A stretch of DNA of 64,000 bases from Bowdeniella nasicola. GTDB lineage: Bacteria; Actinomycetota; Actinomycetes; Actinomycetales; Actinomycetaceae. Where the stretch lies: assembly GCF_900107735.1 (NCBI RefSeq), contig NZ_FNQV01000001.1, forward strand, positions 203,034 through 267,033, in the 5' to 3' direction. Positions 10,909 to 19,548 of this stretch are shown here, piece after piece; position 1 is the first letter of the stretch, and each line of letters starts with the position of its first letter. The notes under the pieces are model-generated. The model worked only from the letters and a program-made list of their open reading frames with translations. It did no database searches and had not been told where the DNA came from. Both the position numbers and the translations under genes were made by a program.

Positions 10909-11673
10909 TTAGAAGACTATGGGCGCGACGAGACCGGCAATGACACCGCCGATCATGGGGCCAACGATCGGCACCCAGGAGTAGCCCCAGTCCGAGTCGC
11001 GCTTGCCGGGGATCGGCAAGAGCTGGTGGACGATGCGGGGGCCGAGGTCACGAGCCGGGTTGATTGCGTATCCCGTCGGGCCGCCGAGGGAGGCACCAAT
11101 GGAAAGCACGAGCAGACCAACGCCGAGTGCGCCAAGCCAGCCGAGATCGACCTTGGCGAGTCCGGAGGCCTCACCCGCAGGAGCAATCGACAAGACGACG
11201 AAGACGAGCACGAAGGTGCCGATGATTTCCGAGACGGTATTCCACAGCGGGTTACGGATTTCGGGGGCCGTCGCAAACGTTCCGAGTTTCAGCGATGGAT
11301 CGCAGTCCTCGTCGTAGTGCTTCTTGTACGTCATCCACGCTAGGACCGCGCCGATCATGGCGCCAAGGACCTGCGCCACCATGTAGATCGCGGTGGCGGC
11401 GAAGTTCGTGGGGATGCCGGGGACGTATTCGGAGGCGCCGGAGGCCAGAATCCCGATGGTGACCGCGGGGTTGAGGTGGGCGCCGGACTTGAAGGCGACG
11501 AGGACACCGGCAAACACACCGAGTCCCCATCCCCAGTTGATGAGCAGCCAGCCCGTGCCATGCCCCTTGGTTTTGGGGAGCAACGTATTGGCGACGACGC
11601 CGACACCCAGCAAGATCAGGGTGGCGGTGCCGAGGAGCTCTGAGAGAAAAATCGTGCCGAGGGTGGTTTCCAT
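10909..11673 (-). CDS. glpF: Glycerol uptake facilitator (aquaglyceroporin)
   Basis: Membrane channel of the MIP family admitting glycerol by diffusion, with GlpK trapping it. Both half-helix motifs are present: NPAVT in HLNPAVTIG and NPARD in YAINPARDLGPR. The Asp after the second NPAR favours glycerol conduction over strict water selectivity. Six hydrophobic spans can be traced in 254 residues. ATG 11673 is preceded by GAAAGG. It lies between glpD and glpK in one operon. Confidence 0.96.
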   Translation of the reverse strand: METTLGTIFLSELLGTATLILLGVGVVANTLLPKTKGHGTGWLLINWGWGLGVFAGVLVAFKSGAHLNPAVTIGILASGASEYVPGIPTNFAATAIYMVAQVLGAMIGAVLAWMTYKKHYDEDCDPSLKLGTFATAPEIRNPLWNTVSEIIGTFVLVFVVLSIAPAGEASGLAKVDLGWLGALGVGLLVLSIGASLGGPTGYAINPARDLGPRIVHQLLPIPGKRDSDWGYSWVPIVGPMIGGVIAGLVAPIVF

Positions 11674-11692
11674 ACATGGGCCTTTCGGTACG

Positions 11693-11712
11693 CCCCGGCT
11701 GCGGTGCCGGGG
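11693..11712 (-). other. Intercistronic hairpin between glpD and glpF
   Basis: CCCCGGC (11693-11699) pairs with GCCGGGG (11706-11712); a second small hairpin GGGGC-AAC-GCCCC follows at 11723-11735. No T tract is present, so these look like mRNA processing or stability elements rather than terminators. Confidence 0.4.
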
Positions 11713-11741
11713 CGGTCGGTGCGGGGCAACGCCCCCATCAC

Positions 11742-13526
11742 CTATTTCTTGCTGATGGGAGCGAGCGGCCGCAGTTCGCTGGCATCATTGCGGGCGACGC
11801 TGGCTTCGGCGTCCGTCGTGGCAAGTTCGGCGGCATCTTCGGCCGCCATCGCCTGCCGGTAGTTGGACTTCTCGAGTTCAATCTGGTCCTCGTCCCACCC
11901 CAGCAAGGGGGCGACGAGGTCGGCGAATTCGTCGAGCGAGCTGACGCCTCGGTCCCGCGTTTCGAAGTTCAGGCGGACCCGGTGGCGGAGGATGTCCTCC
12001 AGGTGGAGTGCGCCTTCGTGCGTCACCGCGTAGACGACCTCGGCCTTGAGGTACCTCGGGGCCGAGTCCGTGGGGACGTTGAGCTCCGGATGCTCGTCGA
12101 TGAGTGCGGTGAGCTCATCGAGGGCGGACCCGTAGCGGTGCAGCAGGTGCTGCGCTCGCGCCTTGTCCCAGCCGTATTCTTCGGCGAGGCGGGGGGCGAG
12201 ACGTTCATAGGCGTCGAAGCCTTCGGCTCCGATCAGCGGGGTGTGTTCCGTAATGGAGGGGCGGGCCTTGGCCTTGTCGCCGAGGGCGAAATCGACGGCG
12301 TCTTCAGCCATGACTCGGTACGTCGTGAGCTTGCCGCCCGCGATTGCGGTGAGGCCGTCGGCGGGACGGGTCACCGTGTGTTCGCGCGAGACCTTCGTCG
12401 ACTTTGATTCATCCATCGTGCCGGGCTGCAGCAGGGGACGCAGGCCCGCAAACGTGCCGATAATGTCGTCCTCAGTGAGGTTGGAGGCTAGCACGTCGTT
12501 GGCGTGATCGAGAACGTATTCGATATCGCGTTTGGTAGCGACGGGGTGCTGGATGTCCTCGTGCCAGGGGGTGTCCGTCGTGCCGATGACCCAGTAGTCG
12601 GGCCACGGGATGATGAACAGCACGGACTTTTCGGTGCGCAGGAACAATCCCGTATCGCCCTTGATGCGGTCCTTGGGAACGACGATGTGGATGCCCTTGG
12701 AGGCAAGGACTTTCAGGCCGCCGGTGCCGCCGGACATGTCCTGGGTTTCCTGGGTCCACACGCCGGTGGCGGCGATCGTTTCGCGCGCCTTGACCGTGTA
12801 ATCCTTGCCGGTTTCCAGGTCCTTGATGACGGCGCCAGTGACGCGGCCCGAACCATCGGTCGTCATGGCGGTGACCTGGGCGCGGGAGGCGGCGTGCGCG
12901 CCGTACTTGGCGGCGGTGCGCACCAGGGTTAGGACTAGGCGGGCGTCATCGACTCGGGCATCGTAGAACTTGATGGCGCCGATCAGAGCGCCGTCTTTTA
13001 CGTCGGGAAATTGTTCCAGTGCGCCCTTCTTCGACAGGTGGCGCTGCATCGGCACCGTCTTGTGCCCGCCGGATCCGAGCAGGGCGAGGGCGTCGTACAT
13101 GCCGACGCCGACAGCAGAGTAGGCGCGTTCAATGACGGGGGTTTTGAGCGGCCAGAGGAAGGGCTGGGCGTGCACGAGGTGCGGGGCGAGGCTGGAAAGG
13201 AGGAGGCCCCGCTCCTTGAGGGCTTCGGCAACGAGTTTGAAATCGAGGTTGTACAGGTAGCGCAGGCCGCCGTGCACCAGTTTGGAGGATCGCGAGCTCG
13301 TGCCCGCCGACCAGTCCTGGGCTTCGACGATGCCGACCTTGAGCCCGCGGGTTGCGGCGTCAAGTGCGATGCCAGCGCCGGTAACGCCGCCGCCGATCAC
13401 GAGGATGTCTAGTTCGTCCGCGGCCATGGCATCAAGCGATGCGGTGCGGGTCTCGGCGGTCAAGCGGGAGGAAGACACGGGCTGCTCCATTCGTCGTTGA
13501 GTTTCAGTAGTGTCGTTATGTTTCAT
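11742..13526 (-). CDS. glpD: Aerobic glycerol-3-phosphate dehydrogenase
   Basis: FAD-dependent dehydrogenase oxidising glycerol-3-phosphate to dihydroxyacetone phosphate and passing electrons to quinone at the membrane surface. It has the dinucleotide-binding LDILVIGGGVTGAGIALDAA segment, the FAD-contact SSRSSKLVHGGLRYL and the later GGKLTTYRVMAEDAVDFAL. The C-terminal DAO_C domain is present. ATG 13526 (MKHNDTTE) is the chosen start, about 594 residues; ATG 13490 is an alternative. Neither has a strong ribosome binding site. First gene of the glp operon, divergent from a SorC-type regulator. Confidence 0.95.
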   Translation of the reverse strand: MKHNDTTETQRRMEQPVSSSRLTAETRTASLDAMAADELDILVIGGGVTGAGIALDAATRGLKVGIVEAQDWSAGTSSRSSKLVHGGLRYLYNLDFKLVAEALKERGLLLSSLAPHLVHAQPFLWPLKTPVIERAYSAVGVGMYDALALLGSGGHKTVPMQRHLSKKGALEQFPDVKDGALIGAIKFYDARVDDARLVLTLVRTAAKYGAHAASRAQVTAMTTDGSGRVTGAVIKDLETGKDYTVKARETIAATGVWTQETQDMSGGTGGLKVLASKGIHIVVPKDRIKGDTGLFLRTEKSVLFIIPWPDYWVIGTTDTPWHEDIQHPVATKRDIEYVLDHANDVLASNLTEDDIIGTFAGLRPLLQPGTMDESKSTKVSREHTVTRPADGLTAIAGGKLTTYRVMAEDAVDFALGDKAKARPSITEHTPLIGAEGFDAYERLAPRLAEEYGWDKARAQHLLHRYGSALDELTALIDEHPELNVPTDSAPRYLKAEVVYAVTHEGALHLEDILRHRVRLNFETRDRGVSSLDEFADLVAPLLGWDEDQIELEKSNYRQAMAAEDAAELATTDAEASVARNDASELRPLAPISKK

Positions 13527-13558
13527 GGTCCTGGCTTGCTGAAACGGCGGCAACTTCC

Positions 13559-13578
13559 TGCACATGTGTGCATAGACT
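13559..13578 (+). promoter_or_regulatory. Operator-like inverted repeat and -10 of the SorC-type gene
   Basis: TGCACA-TG-TGTGCA (13559-13572) is a perfect 6-bp inverted repeat. It abuts TAGACT (13573-13578), a -10 element ending 7 bases before ATG 13586. The position, between divergent glpD and the regulator, fits an autoregulatory operator controlling both. Confidence 0.5.
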
Positions 13579-13585
13579 TGACGAC

Positions 13586-14554
13586 ATGGTGGACAACTGT
13601 CGCGAGGATCTTTACCGAGTTGCGCAGATGTATTACGTCCAGGACGAGAAAATGGCGACGATCGCCGGCGAGTTAGGGGTCTCGCGTTCCACCGTCTCGC
13701 GGATGCTGAAAACGGCTCGGGAAACCGGGATCGTGCGAATCTCGCTCTCGCCGCTCACCTCGGTGGCCTCGCGCCTATCGCGCCAGCTCGGCGAGGAGTT
13801 CGGAGTACGGGCCGACGTGGTGCCGGTGCGGGCATCGCGTCCAGACCATGTGCTGCTCGATGCGGTGGCCAAATTGGCGGCCGAACGCCTCCAAGAGGCC
13901 GTCACGCCGGGCACCACGATTGGCGTGGCGTGGGGGACGACGCTATCTGCCGTCGTCAAATTTCTGCAGCCGCAACCTACCGACGATGTCCATATCGTCC
14001 AGCTCAATGGGGCTGCGAACTCCTCGACGTCGGGAATCCCGTACGCGGCCTCGATTGTCTCGCAGCTCGCGGCCGCCTTCAGCGCCGATGCGATGTTCTT
14101 TCCCGTTCCGGCGTTCTTTGACTATGCCGAAACGCGCGAGGCGATGTGGCGCGAACGCAGCGTGCGGCGCGTGCTTGCGGCGCAGGCGACGTGTGATCTC
14201 GCGGTTTTCGGCGTCGGCGCGATCAGTGGGCGGGCGGGCTCGCACGTCTATCGGGCGGGATATTTCGATTCGGATGCCGACCGGTTGTCGATCCTGCGCG
14301 AGGGCGTCGTCGGGGATGTGTGCACCGTGTTATTGCGTCGCGATGGCAGCTACCTCGACATCGAGCTGAACAAACGTGCGACGGGCCCGAACCCGGAGCA
14401 GCTGCAAATGATCCCGCGTCGGCTGTGCATCGTCGCTGGCGAGGCGAAGGCTGTGCCGGCGCTCGCGGCGTTGCGGGCGAATGCGGCGACCGACCTCGTC
14501 ATCGACGAGCGAACGGCCCGTCTCGTGCTGTCGTTGGCGCGCGGCACAAACTAG
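13586..14554 (+). CDS. SorC-family sugar-binding transcriptional regulator
   Basis: About 322 residues. The N-terminal helix-turn-helix (YYVQDEKMATIAGELGVSRS, then TVSRMLKTARETGIVRI) is of the SorC/DeoR type. The long C-terminal sugar-phosphate-sensing domain includes LGEEFGVRADVVPV, TIGVAWGTTLS and FGVGAISG. Divergence from glpD suggests it senses glycerol-3-phosphate or a related metabolite and controls the glp operon. ATG 13586 is chosen because TAGACT ends 7 bases upstream; GTG 13568 would start inside the operator. It ends convergently on the next gene at a shared CTAG. Confidence 0.88.
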   Translation: MVDNCREDLYRVAQMYYVQDEKMATIAGELGVSRSTVSRMLKTARETGIVRISLSPLTSVASRLSRQLGEEFGVRADVVPVRASRPDHVLLDAVAKLAAERLQEAVTPGTTIGVAWGTTLSAVVKFLQPQPTDDVHIVQLNGAANSSTSGIPYAASIVSQLAAAFSADAMFFPVPAFFDYAETREAMWRERSVRRVLAAQATCDLAVFGVGAISGRAGSHVYRAGYFDSDADRLSILREGVVGDVCTVLLRRDGSYLDIELNKRATGPNPEQLQMIPRRLCIVAGEAKAVPALAALRANAATDLVIDERTARLVLSLARGTN

Positions 14555-14955
14555 GGGCGCAAGAGGTTGGCGAGGGCGTCGGCCAGGTCCAGACTCTCGC
14601 CATCGCGGCCGCCAGCCCCGACGACGAGGGGCGGATCGCTTGGTTGTGGCCGATAACCGCGCATCCGATCGGCGAGATTCAGCCGAGCGGTAAGGACGTA
14701 GAAATTGCCGTCGGTATCAATCCCGACGCTACGATCACTCTTGAGGTACCAGCCGGTAAGGCCCGTTCGCGCGCTGCCGCGCCCCGAATAGTCACTTACC
14801 CGTAGCGGCTCGGCGGCCCGCCCGGCTTCGCGGGCGCGGGAGAGAAAATCCTGGATCAGCTCGCGGGCGCGCTGGCTCTCGCGTGCCTTGGTCGCGGCGA
14901 GGCGGTCCGCGTGGATACGGGCCGCCTCGCGACGTTGTTCGGACCAGGAGGTCAT
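14551..14955 (-). CDS. Conserved hypothetical protein downstream of the DivIVA-like gene
   Basis: A 134-residue soluble protein: a charged helical N-terminus (about residues 1-50, Arg/Ala/Glu rich) followed by a compact domain with TGWYLKSDRSVGIDTDGNFYVL. No enzyme motif is visible. ATG overlaps the stop of the coiled-coil gene (ATGA), so the two are co-translated and may act together at the cell pole or wall. Function unknown. Confidence 0.75.
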   Translation of the reverse strand: MTSWSEQRREAARIHADRLAATKARESQRARELIQDFLSRAREAGRAAEPLRVSDYSGRGSARTGLTGWYLKSDRSVGIDTDGNFYVLTARLNLADRMRGYRPQPSDPPLVVGAGGRDGESLDLADALANLLRP

Positions 14956-16031
14956 TGCTTCTCGACGGGGGAGAGGACCTGGCGGATCTCGTTTAGGTAG
15001 TCCGCGACTTCTTCGCGGCGACGCGTGAGTTCGCCAATCTCGGTGCGCGCGCGGGCAAGATCTTCTTCACCGCGGATTCGGCCGTCTTCGCGCAGCCGCG
15101 TCGCTTCGGCTTCGGCGTCCTTAATAATGGCGCTCGCGGCCTCGCGTGCTTCGGCCCGGCGCGAGTCGGCTTCCGTCGTCGCCTCACGAAGGATCTGTTC
15201 GGCCTGGTCCATCGCGTCCTTCACGCGCTGGGCGGCTTCTTTGAGCAGCTCATCGATTTCGCGCCGCGCCTCAGTTTCTTCTGAGCGCCACAAAGCGAGC
15301 TGTTCGCGATGGGCGGATTCGGCTTCGTGCTGGCGAGTTTCGATCTCGTTAATGGCCTCGGTTCGAATCGCGGCGAGTTCGGCGGTGAGTCGGTCGCGTT
15401 CGGCCTGCAGTTCGGTATCGAGCTCGGCGCGCTGGCGGGCAAGGTCGGTGGCGGTCTCTGACTTTAGGGACGCGAGCTCGGCCTCAACGTCGGCGCGCTG
15501 TTGGGACAGCTCCTGGCGCACCTGGGCGCGCTCCTGTTCCAGCTTGCGAGTCGTGAGCTTGCGTTCCTGCTCGGCGCGCGCCTGGGCATCGTCAACGGTG
15601 GCTTTCGCACTCGCCTGAGCTGAGGCGGTGAGGTCGGCAGCTTCCTGCCTGGCCGCTTGTAGGGCTGCGGCCGCCTCGGAGGATGCCCGCGATTCAAGGG
15701 CGTCGGCCTGGGCCCTGGCTCGCGCCAGTCGCGCCTCGGCCTGTTCGGCCGCGGAGCGAACCAACTCCTCGGATTGGGTTTCGGCTTCCGACAGGAGCCG
15801 CGCGACGCGCGAACCGAGGCCCGAATATGTGGGCTTCTTACGTTCGGCCAGCTCAGCGCGGGCGGCCGCCAATTCCGATGCCAGCGCCATATTGCGGCGA
15901 TCGAGTTCTCCCACCTCGGTTCTCACCTCGCTGACCTGTGCCTGTAGATCAGCCAGGTACTGGTCAACGGGCGCCTTGTCGTATCCGCGGCGAACGACCG
16001 GGAATACGGGCGGTGTTGGTGAGGTGGTCAT
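14952..16031 (-). CDS. DivIVA-domain coiled-coil protein
   Basis: A 359-residue cytoskeletal-type protein. After a short Pro-rich start, VVRRGYDKAPVDQYLADL matches the DivIVA N-terminal membrane-curvature-binding motif. Residues about 30-355 form almost uninterrupted coiled coil, rich in Ala, Glu, Arg and Gln heptads. The length and composition are closer to the Scy/FilP-like coiled-coil proteins of actinomycetes than to compact Wag31. A role in polar growth or septum positioning is likely but inferred. ATG 16031 has GGGGAG upstream; an in-frame upstream start at 16052 lacks support. Confidence 0.85.
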   Translation of the reverse strand: MTTSPTPPVFPVVRRGYDKAPVDQYLADLQAQVSEVRTEVGELDRRNMALASELAAARAELAERKKPTYSGLGSRVARLLSEAETQSEELVRSAAEQAEARLARARAQADALESRASSEAAAALQAARQEAADLTASAQASAKATVDDAQARAEQERKLTTRKLEQERAQVRQELSQQRADVEAELASLKSETATDLARQRAELDTELQAERDRLTAELAAIRTEAINEIETRQHEAESAHREQLALWRSEETEARREIDELLKEAAQRVKDAMDQAEQILREATTEADSRRAEAREAASAIIKDAEAEATRLREDGRIRGEEDLARARTEIGELTRRREEVADYLNEIRQVLSPVEKQ

Positions 16032-16067
16032 GGGTGGCTCCCCTTCTGCCAAGCGACTTCTGTCTTT

Positions 16068-16073
16068 ATGCTA
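16068..16073 (-). promoter_or_regulatory. -10 element for the DivIVA-like gene
   Basis: TAGCAT on the minus strand, leaving roughly a 30-base leader with the GGGGAG ribosome binding site before ATG 16031. The divergent gene at 16198 would use the remaining part of this 166-base gap, where TTGGAC (16107-16112) is a possible -35. Confidence 0.35.
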
Positions 16074-16197
16074 CCCGCGGGGCTCACCGACGTGTCATCA
16101 CGCACGTTGGACAGCAAAATCGCGCATCTTAGGCGACAGTGCGAGACAATATGGTCTACCCTTCTAGGCGTACTTGCCCACGACAAAGGACATCCGA

Positions 16198-17409
16198 GTG
16201 ACACGACGCATCGTTCCTATCATCCTGGCGTCGCTGGGAGTGCTGGCCATCATTGCCGGGATTCTCGCCGGAACCATATTCAAAGAATCGGACACCGTCG
16301 CCATTGACGTGCCAGCGTCCTCCGAACCGGCTCTGATCGCCGGGCCCGGGGTCCTGCCACAAGTCAACGACACCGTCGAGGTCACAGCGAGCTCAGATGG
16401 CGATCCCATTGTCTTGGCGCTGGCTCCCATGGCCGATATCCAGGCGTTCGTGAAGGGTGCCGCATATCGCGAACTCCAGGGGCTAAGCGACTGGGACACG
16501 ATGTCGATCAAGACTGAGGAGGCCGCGCCCGCTGAGGGTGAGGAGCCAGTGACGCTGCCCAATCCCGCGAGCGTTGACCTCTTTACTGAGGTGCGGACAG
16601 CGGAAAACACCCTGACGTGGACGATCGATGACCCGGATCACTCGCTGGGCTTCCTCGCGACAACCGACGGCACAAAACCTGCGCCGGCCCTGACCCTAAA
16701 GTGGTCTCGTGATGTCGCTACCCCCTTGATGTGGCCCCTTATCATCGGTGGTCTCGTGGCGCTGGCCCTTGCCGCGGTAGCGGCCCTGTGGGCCCGGAAC
16801 CGCGTCCGTCGGCTGCGCGCGCCGCGTCCCGATGACGGCGAAACTGAAGTGATCTACCTGCCGCCGCTGACGTCGCAGGAAACCGAAGGTCTGACGCGGC
16901 GTGAGATCCGGGAGCGGGAGCGCGAACGCGAACGCGATGCCCTGCAGGCCGCGCGGCGCGAAGGCCGCAAGAACGTTTCCGTTGTCACCTCCCACGAAAT
17001 CCCCGTCATCGAGGAGCCGCTGCTGGAGCAGAACATCTCGCGGCTTACCGAAACCGCGATGGCTGGCGGCGCCATGGTGATCCCGTTCGCTCCTGGAGCG
17101 GACGAGATTCGCGAAAGCGGCACGGAAGAAAACAAATACGCCCCTGAGGGTGCGGCGCAGATCTCGCTGGAAGAAGACTCTGAGCGCGAAGAGAAGGCTG
17201 CGGCTACCGCCGGCGCACTCGGCGCCCTTGTCGTTCCCGCAGTATCGGGGCAGAGCGACGAAGAGCCAGCCGCCTCCGCGCTCAGCAGCACGGATGCCGA
17301 GGGTCTATGGCCGGAAGCCGATGAAGAGCTGTGGCCGGAATCGGATGACCGCACGTGGCGCGACGAGTGGGATTTCCCCGCGAACGAAGGCGAGGACACA
17401 CGAGCATGA
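16198..17409 (+). CDS. Two-segment membrane protein with charged cytoplasmic tail
   Basis: A 403-residue protein not assigned to a named family. One N-terminal membrane anchor (IVPIILASLGVLAIIAGILA) is followed by an extracytoplasmic domain of about 150 residues, a second membrane segment (PLIIGGLVALALAAVAAL, about residues 180-198) and a long acidic/basic tail with an RREIRERERERERD helix and tryptophan/acidic repeats (GLWPEADEELWPESDDRTW). GTG 16198 has AAAGGA at the right spacing. The stop overlaps the following lipoprotein gene (ATGA), so the pair probably form an envelope complex. Function unknown. Confidence 0.75.
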   Translation: MTRRIVPIILASLGVLAIIAGILAGTIFKESDTVAIDVPASSEPALIAGPGVLPQVNDTVEVTASSDGDPIVLALAPMADIQAFVKGAAYRELQGLSDWDTMSIKTEEAAPAEGEEPVTLPNPASVDLFTEVRTAENTLTWTIDDPDHSLGFLATTDGTKPAPALTLKWSRDVATPLMWPLIIGGLVALALAAVAALWARNRVRRLRAPRPDDGETEVIYLPPLTSQETEGLTRREIRERERERERDALQAARREGRKNVSVVTSHEIPVIEEPLLEQNISRLTETAMAGGAMVIPFAPGADEIRESGTEENKYAPEGAAQISLEEDSEREEKAAATAGALGALVVPAVSGQSDEEPAASALSSTDAEGLWPEADEELWPESDDRTWRDEWDFPANEGEDTRA

Positions 17410-18404
17410 AATCGATCAAGACCATTGTGAGCCCCGTACTCGCGGGCCTGCTAGCTGTTTCCCTGGCGTCGTGCGCGAGCACGCCCGTGCCAGAGGTGAG
17501 CCCCGGCGCCACCTATGACGGTCCGGCGCTGACGGAAGAGCGCTTCACCACGGCGCTGAAGGACGCCGAAAAAATCCTCGCGGAAGGTGATGCGGCCAAG
17601 GACGGCGAAAAACTCAGTGCTCGCTTCGCTGGTGACGCCCTCGCGGCCCGCACGGCCGCCTACACACTCGCGACGAAAACCGACGGCGCCAAGGCTCCCA
17701 CCCCGCTGAGTTTCACGCCGCAGGTGACACTGCCGGCTATCACTGATTCGTTCCCGCGCTACGCCGCTGTCATCACTCAGGTGCCGGAAGGACAAACGAG
17801 CCCCGTCCTGCTCACGATGACCCAGGCCGATGCGCGCCAGAACTACCACGTTGACCATTGGGCCAGGCTCTTCCCGGGCGTAACGTTCCCTGACCTGCCG
17901 GCCGCGGCGACCGGAACTGAGTTCCTTGCGCCCGATGATTCGAGCCTGAAGCAAACACCAAGCGCGGCCGTCGCCGCCTACGCTAGGGCGATCAATGAGC
18001 CGGATAGCGAGGAAGCTAAGTCGCTAGGCAATGACCCGCTGCGCACGCAGATCACCGAAACCGTCACCGCGCTAACGGAGTCATTGGCCGAAGTTGGTGA
18101 AGCCAGCTGGAAGGCGGGCTCGCCCACATCCGAGCCGGTCGCCTTCCGTACGGCTGACGGGGGAGCCGTCGTCGTGGGAACAATCCCCACCGTCTTGACG
18201 TTGAAAAAGACAGTCGCCCGCTCGACGCTGACCGTCTCGGATGACCTCGCGGCGCTCGCGGGGGAGGATCCGGTTGAGGACCAGTTGAAGGCGAGCTATC
18301 AGGTAATGATCGCGCTTTACGTTCCGGCAGCCGATGCCGCCGACGCGGCTACCCGGCCGCTTGGGGGCGAGCAGACGCTGATGAGTGCCAAGCGCGGGGA
18401 ATAG
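17406..18404 (+). CDS. Putative lipoprotein
   Basis: A 332-residue exported protein. The signal peptide ends with the lipobox LASC (…LLAVSLASCAS), predicting lipid attachment at that Cys on the outer face of the membrane. The mature part has no recognised catalytic motif; it contains repeated Thr/Ala/Pro-rich segments and seems to consist of two similar-sized halves. The start ATG 17406 overlaps the previous stop, and the thioredoxin-TPR gene follows 8 bases later, suggesting a shared role in envelope maintenance. Unrecognised otherwise. Confidence 0.78.
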   Translation: MKSIKTIVSPVLAGLLAVSLASCASTPVPEVSPGATYDGPALTEERFTTALKDAEKILAEGDAAKDGEKLSARFAGDALAARTAAYTLATKTDGAKAPTPLSFTPQVTLPAITDSFPRYAAVITQVPEGQTSPVLLTMTQADARQNYHVDHWARLFPGVTFPDLPAAATGTEFLAPDDSSLKQTPSAAVAAYARAINEPDSEEAKSLGNDPLRTQITETVTALTESLAEVGEASWKAGSPTSEPVAFRTADGGAVVVGTIPTVLTLKKTVARSTLTVSDDLAALAGEDPVEDQLKASYQVMIALYVPAADAADAATRPLGGEQTLMSAKRGE

Positions 18405-18412
18405 GAGACAGC

Positions 18413-19339
18413 GTGTCGCTACCGAATACGTCAGGCATCGTCGATTTGGGGGCGCTCGCGCCCCAGCAGCCCCAGCAGCAGGCCGCAACTGGCGCCACTG
18501 TGGGCGAGGGCTGGATTGTCGACGCGGGCGAACAGCACCTGCAGGAGCTCATGGAGCGCTCGCGCACGGTACCGGTGGTGCTGGATCTATGGGCGACGTG
18601 GTGCCAGCCGTGCAAGCAGCTGGGACCGATCCTAGAAAAGCTCACCCGCAGCTACGGCGGCCGAATGCAGCTGGCCAAAATTGACGTCGATGCGAACCCG
18701 CAGCTCATGCAGGCCTTCCAGGTGCAGTCGGTTCCCACGGTGTTTGTCCTCATTGGGGGACAACCCTTCCAACTGTTCCAAGGCGCCCACCCCGAAAGTC
18801 AGCTGCGCGCACTGTTCGACGAGATGTTCTCCATCGCGGCGCAGCAGGGCGTAACGGGCACGCTGCCTCCCGATGCCAGCGCCGGCCAGCCCGATGAGGT
18901 GGCGGCGGAGCCGGAGGTACCGCCCCTGCATCAAGAGGGGATCGATGCCATCGACCGCGGCGACTTGGACGCCGCCCACGCGGCCTTTACTAAGGCTCTG
19001 AAGGAGGCTCCGGCGGACGCAGAGGCGAAATTGGCGCTCGCGCAGGTGGAGCTCATGCAACGCTGCGGCAAGCTCTCCGACCCGCAGGCCATCATTGCCG
19101 CTGCGGGCGATAGCTCGGCTCCCGCCGGCGGTATCGACACCCAGCTGCAGGCAGCCGATATCGAATTCGCCGGCGGCGCGATTGATGACGCCCTCACCCG
19201 GCTGCTCAACGTGGTACGCCAAAGTTCTGGAGACGACAAAGAAGCGGCGCGCGTCCGGCTCGTAACATTCTTCGACCTGCTCGCGGGCGATCCTCGCGTG
19301 AGTGGCTACCGTCGTCAGCTCGCGGCCGCGTTGTACTAA
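18413..19339 (+). CDS. Thioredoxin-TPR protein (CnoX/YbbN-like co-chaperone)
   Basis: A 308-residue cytosolic protein with an N-terminal thioredoxin domain and a C-terminal tetratricopeptide region. The active site reads WATWCQPCKQ, so both redox cysteines are kept but the usual Gly-Pro is Gln-Pro. VQSVPTVFVLIGGQP supplies the cis-Pro. TPR-like helices begin at about residue 170 (GIDAIDRGDLDAAHAAFTKA). Homologues protect proteins from oxidation and hand clients to chaperonins. GTG 18413 has AGGAGA upstream. Last gene of the envelope operon. Confidence 0.88.
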   Translation: MSLPNTSGIVDLGALAPQQPQQQAATGATVGEGWIVDAGEQHLQELMERSRTVPVVLDLWATWCQPCKQLGPILEKLTRSYGGRMQLAKIDVDANPQLMQAFQVQSVPTVFVLIGGQPFQLFQGAHPESQLRALFDEMFSIAAQQGVTGTLPPDASAGQPDEVAAEPEVPPLHQEGIDAIDRGDLDAAHAAFTKALKEAPADAEAKLALAQVELMQRCGKLSDPQAIIAAAGDSSAPAGGIDTQLQAADIEFAGGAIDDALTRLLNVVRQSSGDDKEAARVRLVTFFDLLAGDPRVSGYRRQLAAALY

Positions 19340-19349
19340 CGAGCCCGGC

Positions 19350-19548
19350 ATGGCCTCGACGTACGAACCGCTGGCGGCCGTGGTGCTATCGCGCTTTTGT
19401 GCTCGGGCGATGGGTCTATGCCGACTCCGTGTACGTCTCGGGCGCGCGCCAGCTCGGTGAAGAGTTAGCTCGCGCGGGATTCGACGTGTTCGATGTAAGC
19501 CGCGTCGATGGTGATATGTCCGAGGGGGACATCGCCCAGGACGACTAG
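19350..19548 (+). pseudogene. Small gene with an apparent 1-base frameshift
   Basis: From ATG 19350 the frame reads MASTYEPLAAVVLSRF and then turns to Arg-rich nonsense. Skipping one T of the TTTT run at 19395-19398 joins it to VLGRWVYADSVYVSG, ARQLGEELARAGFDVF and [18 protein letters not shown], which ends at TAG 19546-19548. The joined product of about 65 residues looks like a real small acidic protein. The frame shares CTAG with the end of glgB, the same convergent arrangement seen at other real genes. No family recognised; an intact gene with a sequencing error is possible. Confidence 0.45.

Noticed and set aside
11693..11735. glpD-glpF hairpins as a terminator
   Set aside because: No T tract on the transcribed strand, and glpF and glpK have no clear promoter of their own.
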